A DNA stretch of 23,501 nt from RGIG1666 sp045595745 (GTDB lineage Bacteria > Bacillota > Clostridia > UBA1381 > UBA9506), in contig JAZOBB010000073.1 of assembly GCA_045595745.1 (NCBI GenBank), positions 1 to 23,501 on the forward strand, given 5' to 3'. The position numbers and the translations under genes were made by a program. Under the pieces are notes generated by a model, which saw only the letters and a list, made by a program, of their open reading frames with translations, was not told the origin of the DNA and did no database searches. Position 1 is the first letter of the stretch, and every line of letters begins with the position of its first letter. Shown in pieces: positions 21,823-23,501 of this stretch.

Positions 21823-23274
21823 TTATTCAACAACAATTTCTACCCAACTTATAATGGCATTTCCATTTTGGGCAACAAATTGAATCTTTTGCTCGTTTTG
21901 TTTGCCGGTTTTTATCGGTACAGAATAACATTTTGCGTTTTCAGATATAACATTTTTAGGTTCTTCAATTTCGCATTCGTTAAAACCTGTAATATTTTCA
22001 CCATTTAATAAAATTTTTAACTCGTGCGGTGCGCCTTCATCAAAGCCTAAAATCAACTTAACTTTTTTATTTTCAGGAATCTTGCCCGTTCTTATTGATA
22101 AGCTTTTACTATCTCCAATAGCCATTTCCAACGGCAGGGGCATCCAACGTTCATATCCATTAGGGCAGGTCGCTTTTTCCTGACCAATAACGACACATCT
22201 TGTTCTGTGATTATAAATTTCTTCTATTGTTGCACACGTTTTTTGCACCTCGGCATCACGTGGTGTTCCGCCTTCACCAAAATAATTATAAAGATATATT
22301 GCGTCAGCACCTGCCGACAAAAAACTTGCTGATAAGCCTCTTGCAGTTTCGGCTGTCATTCGTGCTATTCCCGATGTGCCACTTGAAATCAGAGTTTCAA
22401 GACATCCTAAAATTTCTACTCCGTCAAGCTCTTTTTTCCAAGTTTCAATAGGTATCCCGCTATCGCAGTTTGACCATCTCGGCGACGGAACAATCACATC
22501 AACAAGTCCCTCTTTCGCCCATGTACGAGCATCAAAACCAAAGGCTAATGCTTGGTCAATATCTCTGTTTAATCTTATTGCAATTTTAATTTTATGCCCG
22601 TATTTTTTCTCTGCATTGCTAACAATGCTTTTGATTTTGCGAATAAAATCGTTCATTATTTCGATGCATTCATTAAGGTTGTCATCTATGTAGTCAAAGC
22701 AATATATTTCGCGCATAAAATCCAGCTCAATACCGTCTGCATCATATCTGTTTATTTGCTCATCAATGTAATCAAGCATCATTTTGCGAACTTCACTTAT
22801 TTTATAATTAAGGCATTCACCAAAATATCCGTATTTTTTGCCTAATAACCAACCATTTTCTTTTGCCTTATAGAAAAACTCACTTTTCAGCCACGACTGC
22901 ACGTGACAATCATTCATGCGAACAGACAGCCAAGGTTTTTTGCCTATCTTTTTGCATCTTTTAATCCATACATCATATGGGTCTGTGCCATATTCTTTAT
23001 TTATTTTATAAATTCCTTTATAGTATTCTTTATAGTCAACCTCTTCGCCATTATCAACAGTTTGCAAATATTTATCTGCATAGGTAAACCATAATTCAGT
23101 ATCAGTTGCAGAATACTGAGAAAAGATACAGAATAAAACATCTGTTACTGCTGTATCTTTATACATATCAACAAAGGGATAAAGCATTTCTTTTGAAAAG
23201 CCTTCTTTTTCTGAAAGATTGTTTAAAAAAGGTGTGCAGGTTGAATTTATGTCAATATTACAATACATAGACAT
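21823..23274 (-). CDS. Putative glycoside-hydrolase-like TIM-barrel protein
   Basis: The 483-residue protein has no signal peptide, so it is probably cytoplasmic. Residues ~110-330 look like a TIM barrel of the GHL10/DUF187 type: KPWLSVRMNDCH, then RYDADGIELDFMRE (Asp178, Asp180, Glu183, Asp185) at the end of a strand. After that come IKIAIRLNRD, GLVDVIVPSPRW and SAGADAIYLYNYFG. The Asp/Glu of the IELDF motif are the likely active-site acids by analogy with related barrels. The last ~130 residues form a separate beta domain. No exact family was recognised, and the substrate is unknown. AAGGGGG precedes the ATG, 12 nt after an M20 peptidase gene in the same operon. Confidence 0.65.
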   Translation of the reverse strand: MSMYCNIDINSTCTPFLNNLSEKEGFSKEMLYPFVDMYKDTAVTDVLFCIFSQYSATDTELWFTYADKYLQTVDNGEEVDYKEYYKGIYKINKEYGTDPYDVWIKRCKKIGKKPWLSVRMNDCHVQSWLKSEFFYKAKENGWLLGKKYGYFGECLNYKISEVRKMMLDYIDEQINRYDADGIELDFMREIYCFDYIDDNLNECIEIMNDFIRKIKSIVSNAEKKYGHKIKIAIRLNRDIDQALAFGFDARTWAKEGLVDVIVPSPRWSNCDSGIPIETWKKELDGVEILGCLETLISSGTSGIARMTAETARGLSASFLSAGADAIYLYNYFGEGGTPRDAEVQKTCATIEEIYNHRTRCVVIGQEKATCPNGYERWMPLPLEMAIGDSKSLSIRTGKIPENKKVKLILGFDEGAPHELKILLNGENITGFNECEIEEPKNVISENAKCYSVPIKTGKQNEQKIQFVAQNGNAIISWVEIVVE

Positions 23275-23286
23275 AGTTTTTCCCCC

Positions 23287-23501
23287 TTAACAAGATAATT
23301 CGATAACAACAGCTGCCAGTAATTTTGCTCTTTCCGTGAGCGACTTTATTTCTGCTTTTTCATCTAATGCATGAAGATTAAAGCCTGTAATTCCTATACC
23401 GTCAGCAGTCGGAATACCTGCCTCGGTTGTATATGCCGCGTCTGAGCCACCTAGTGTCTGACGCATTTTTAACTCACCAAAGCCATATTTAATACTGATT
23501 T
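23287..23501 (-). CDS. M20-family metallopeptidase, C-terminal part (cut by the window edge)
   Basis: Only the last 71 codons are inside the window. They contain the M20 C-terminal signature TLGGSDAAYTTEAGIPTADG, then NLHALDEKAEIKSLTERAKL, and end at TAA 23287-23289. This resembles the end of carboxypeptidase G2/ArgE-type aminoacylases, where the late His is a metal ligand. The 5' part, with the other zinc ligands, lies beyond 23501. It sits 12 nt upstream of the glycosidase-like gene and the two are surely co-transcribed. Confidence 0.88.
   Translation of the reverse strand, partial: ISIKYGFGELKMRQTLGGSDAAYTTEAGIPTADGIGITGFNLHALDEKAEIKSLTERAKLLAAVVIELSC

Overview
The window is AT-rich DNA from a Gram-positive, anaerobic-type member of the Firmicutes, most likely an uncultured Clostridia (Oscillospirales-like) species. 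The signs are strong GGAGG-type ribosome binding sites, sigma-A promoters with 16-18 bp spacers, an S-layer-homology protein, stalk-domain secreted proteins, a ThiW-type thiamine salvage operon under a TPP riboswitch, and the clostridial dehydrogenase/FAD-oxidoreductase/DUF1667 trio. No rRNA, tRNA, CRISPR array, transposase or phage gene was seen.

Layout. (1) 1-4400, minus strand: a thiamine salvage operon, promoter - TPP riboswitch - terminator - thiW - thiM - thiE - HAD phosphatase - thiD, followed by the broken 3' end of a MATE transporter gene and a terminator. Between the riboswitch and thiW lies a second sequence that matches the 5' half of the TPP aptamer but lacks the other half. (2) 4456-9289, plus strand: an operon of a Wzy/O-antigen-ligase-like membrane protein with a C-terminal TPR region and a 941-residue secreted protein with stalk and PPC domains. 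(3) 9249-9570: a highly foldable element of about 286 bp bounded by inverted repeats, then a bidirectional terminator. (4) 9604-11969, minus strand: an AraC-type regulator followed by a secreted subtilisin-like protease. (5) 12086-12482, minus strand: a DUF6472 mini-protein with open-frame remnants behind it. (6) 12512-18158, plus strand: a DeoR/GlpR-type regulator, a large palindromic operator-promoter, and an operon for a GlpA-like dehydrogenase, an FAD oxidoreductase, a DUF1667 protein and an M81 (MlrC-like) metallopeptidase. (7) 18171-20087, minus strand: an SLH-domain surface protein with five repeated beta units. (8) 20137-21754, minus strand: the Mg2+ channel MgtE behind a long structured leader that can form two mutually exclusive hairpins and does not resemble the M-box. 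(9) 21823-23501, minus strand: a glycosidase-like TIM-barrel protein and the end of an M20 peptidase gene that runs off the window.

The genes are mostly ordinary metabolism and cell-surface functions. The strongest candidates for something undescribed are RNA elements: the mgtE leader, the truncated second TPP-like element before thiW, and the multi-hairpin element at 9249-9534. The 43-bp palindrome in front of the dehydrogenase operon is also a clear regulatory signal. All functional assignments rest on reading motifs by eye; no database search was possible.
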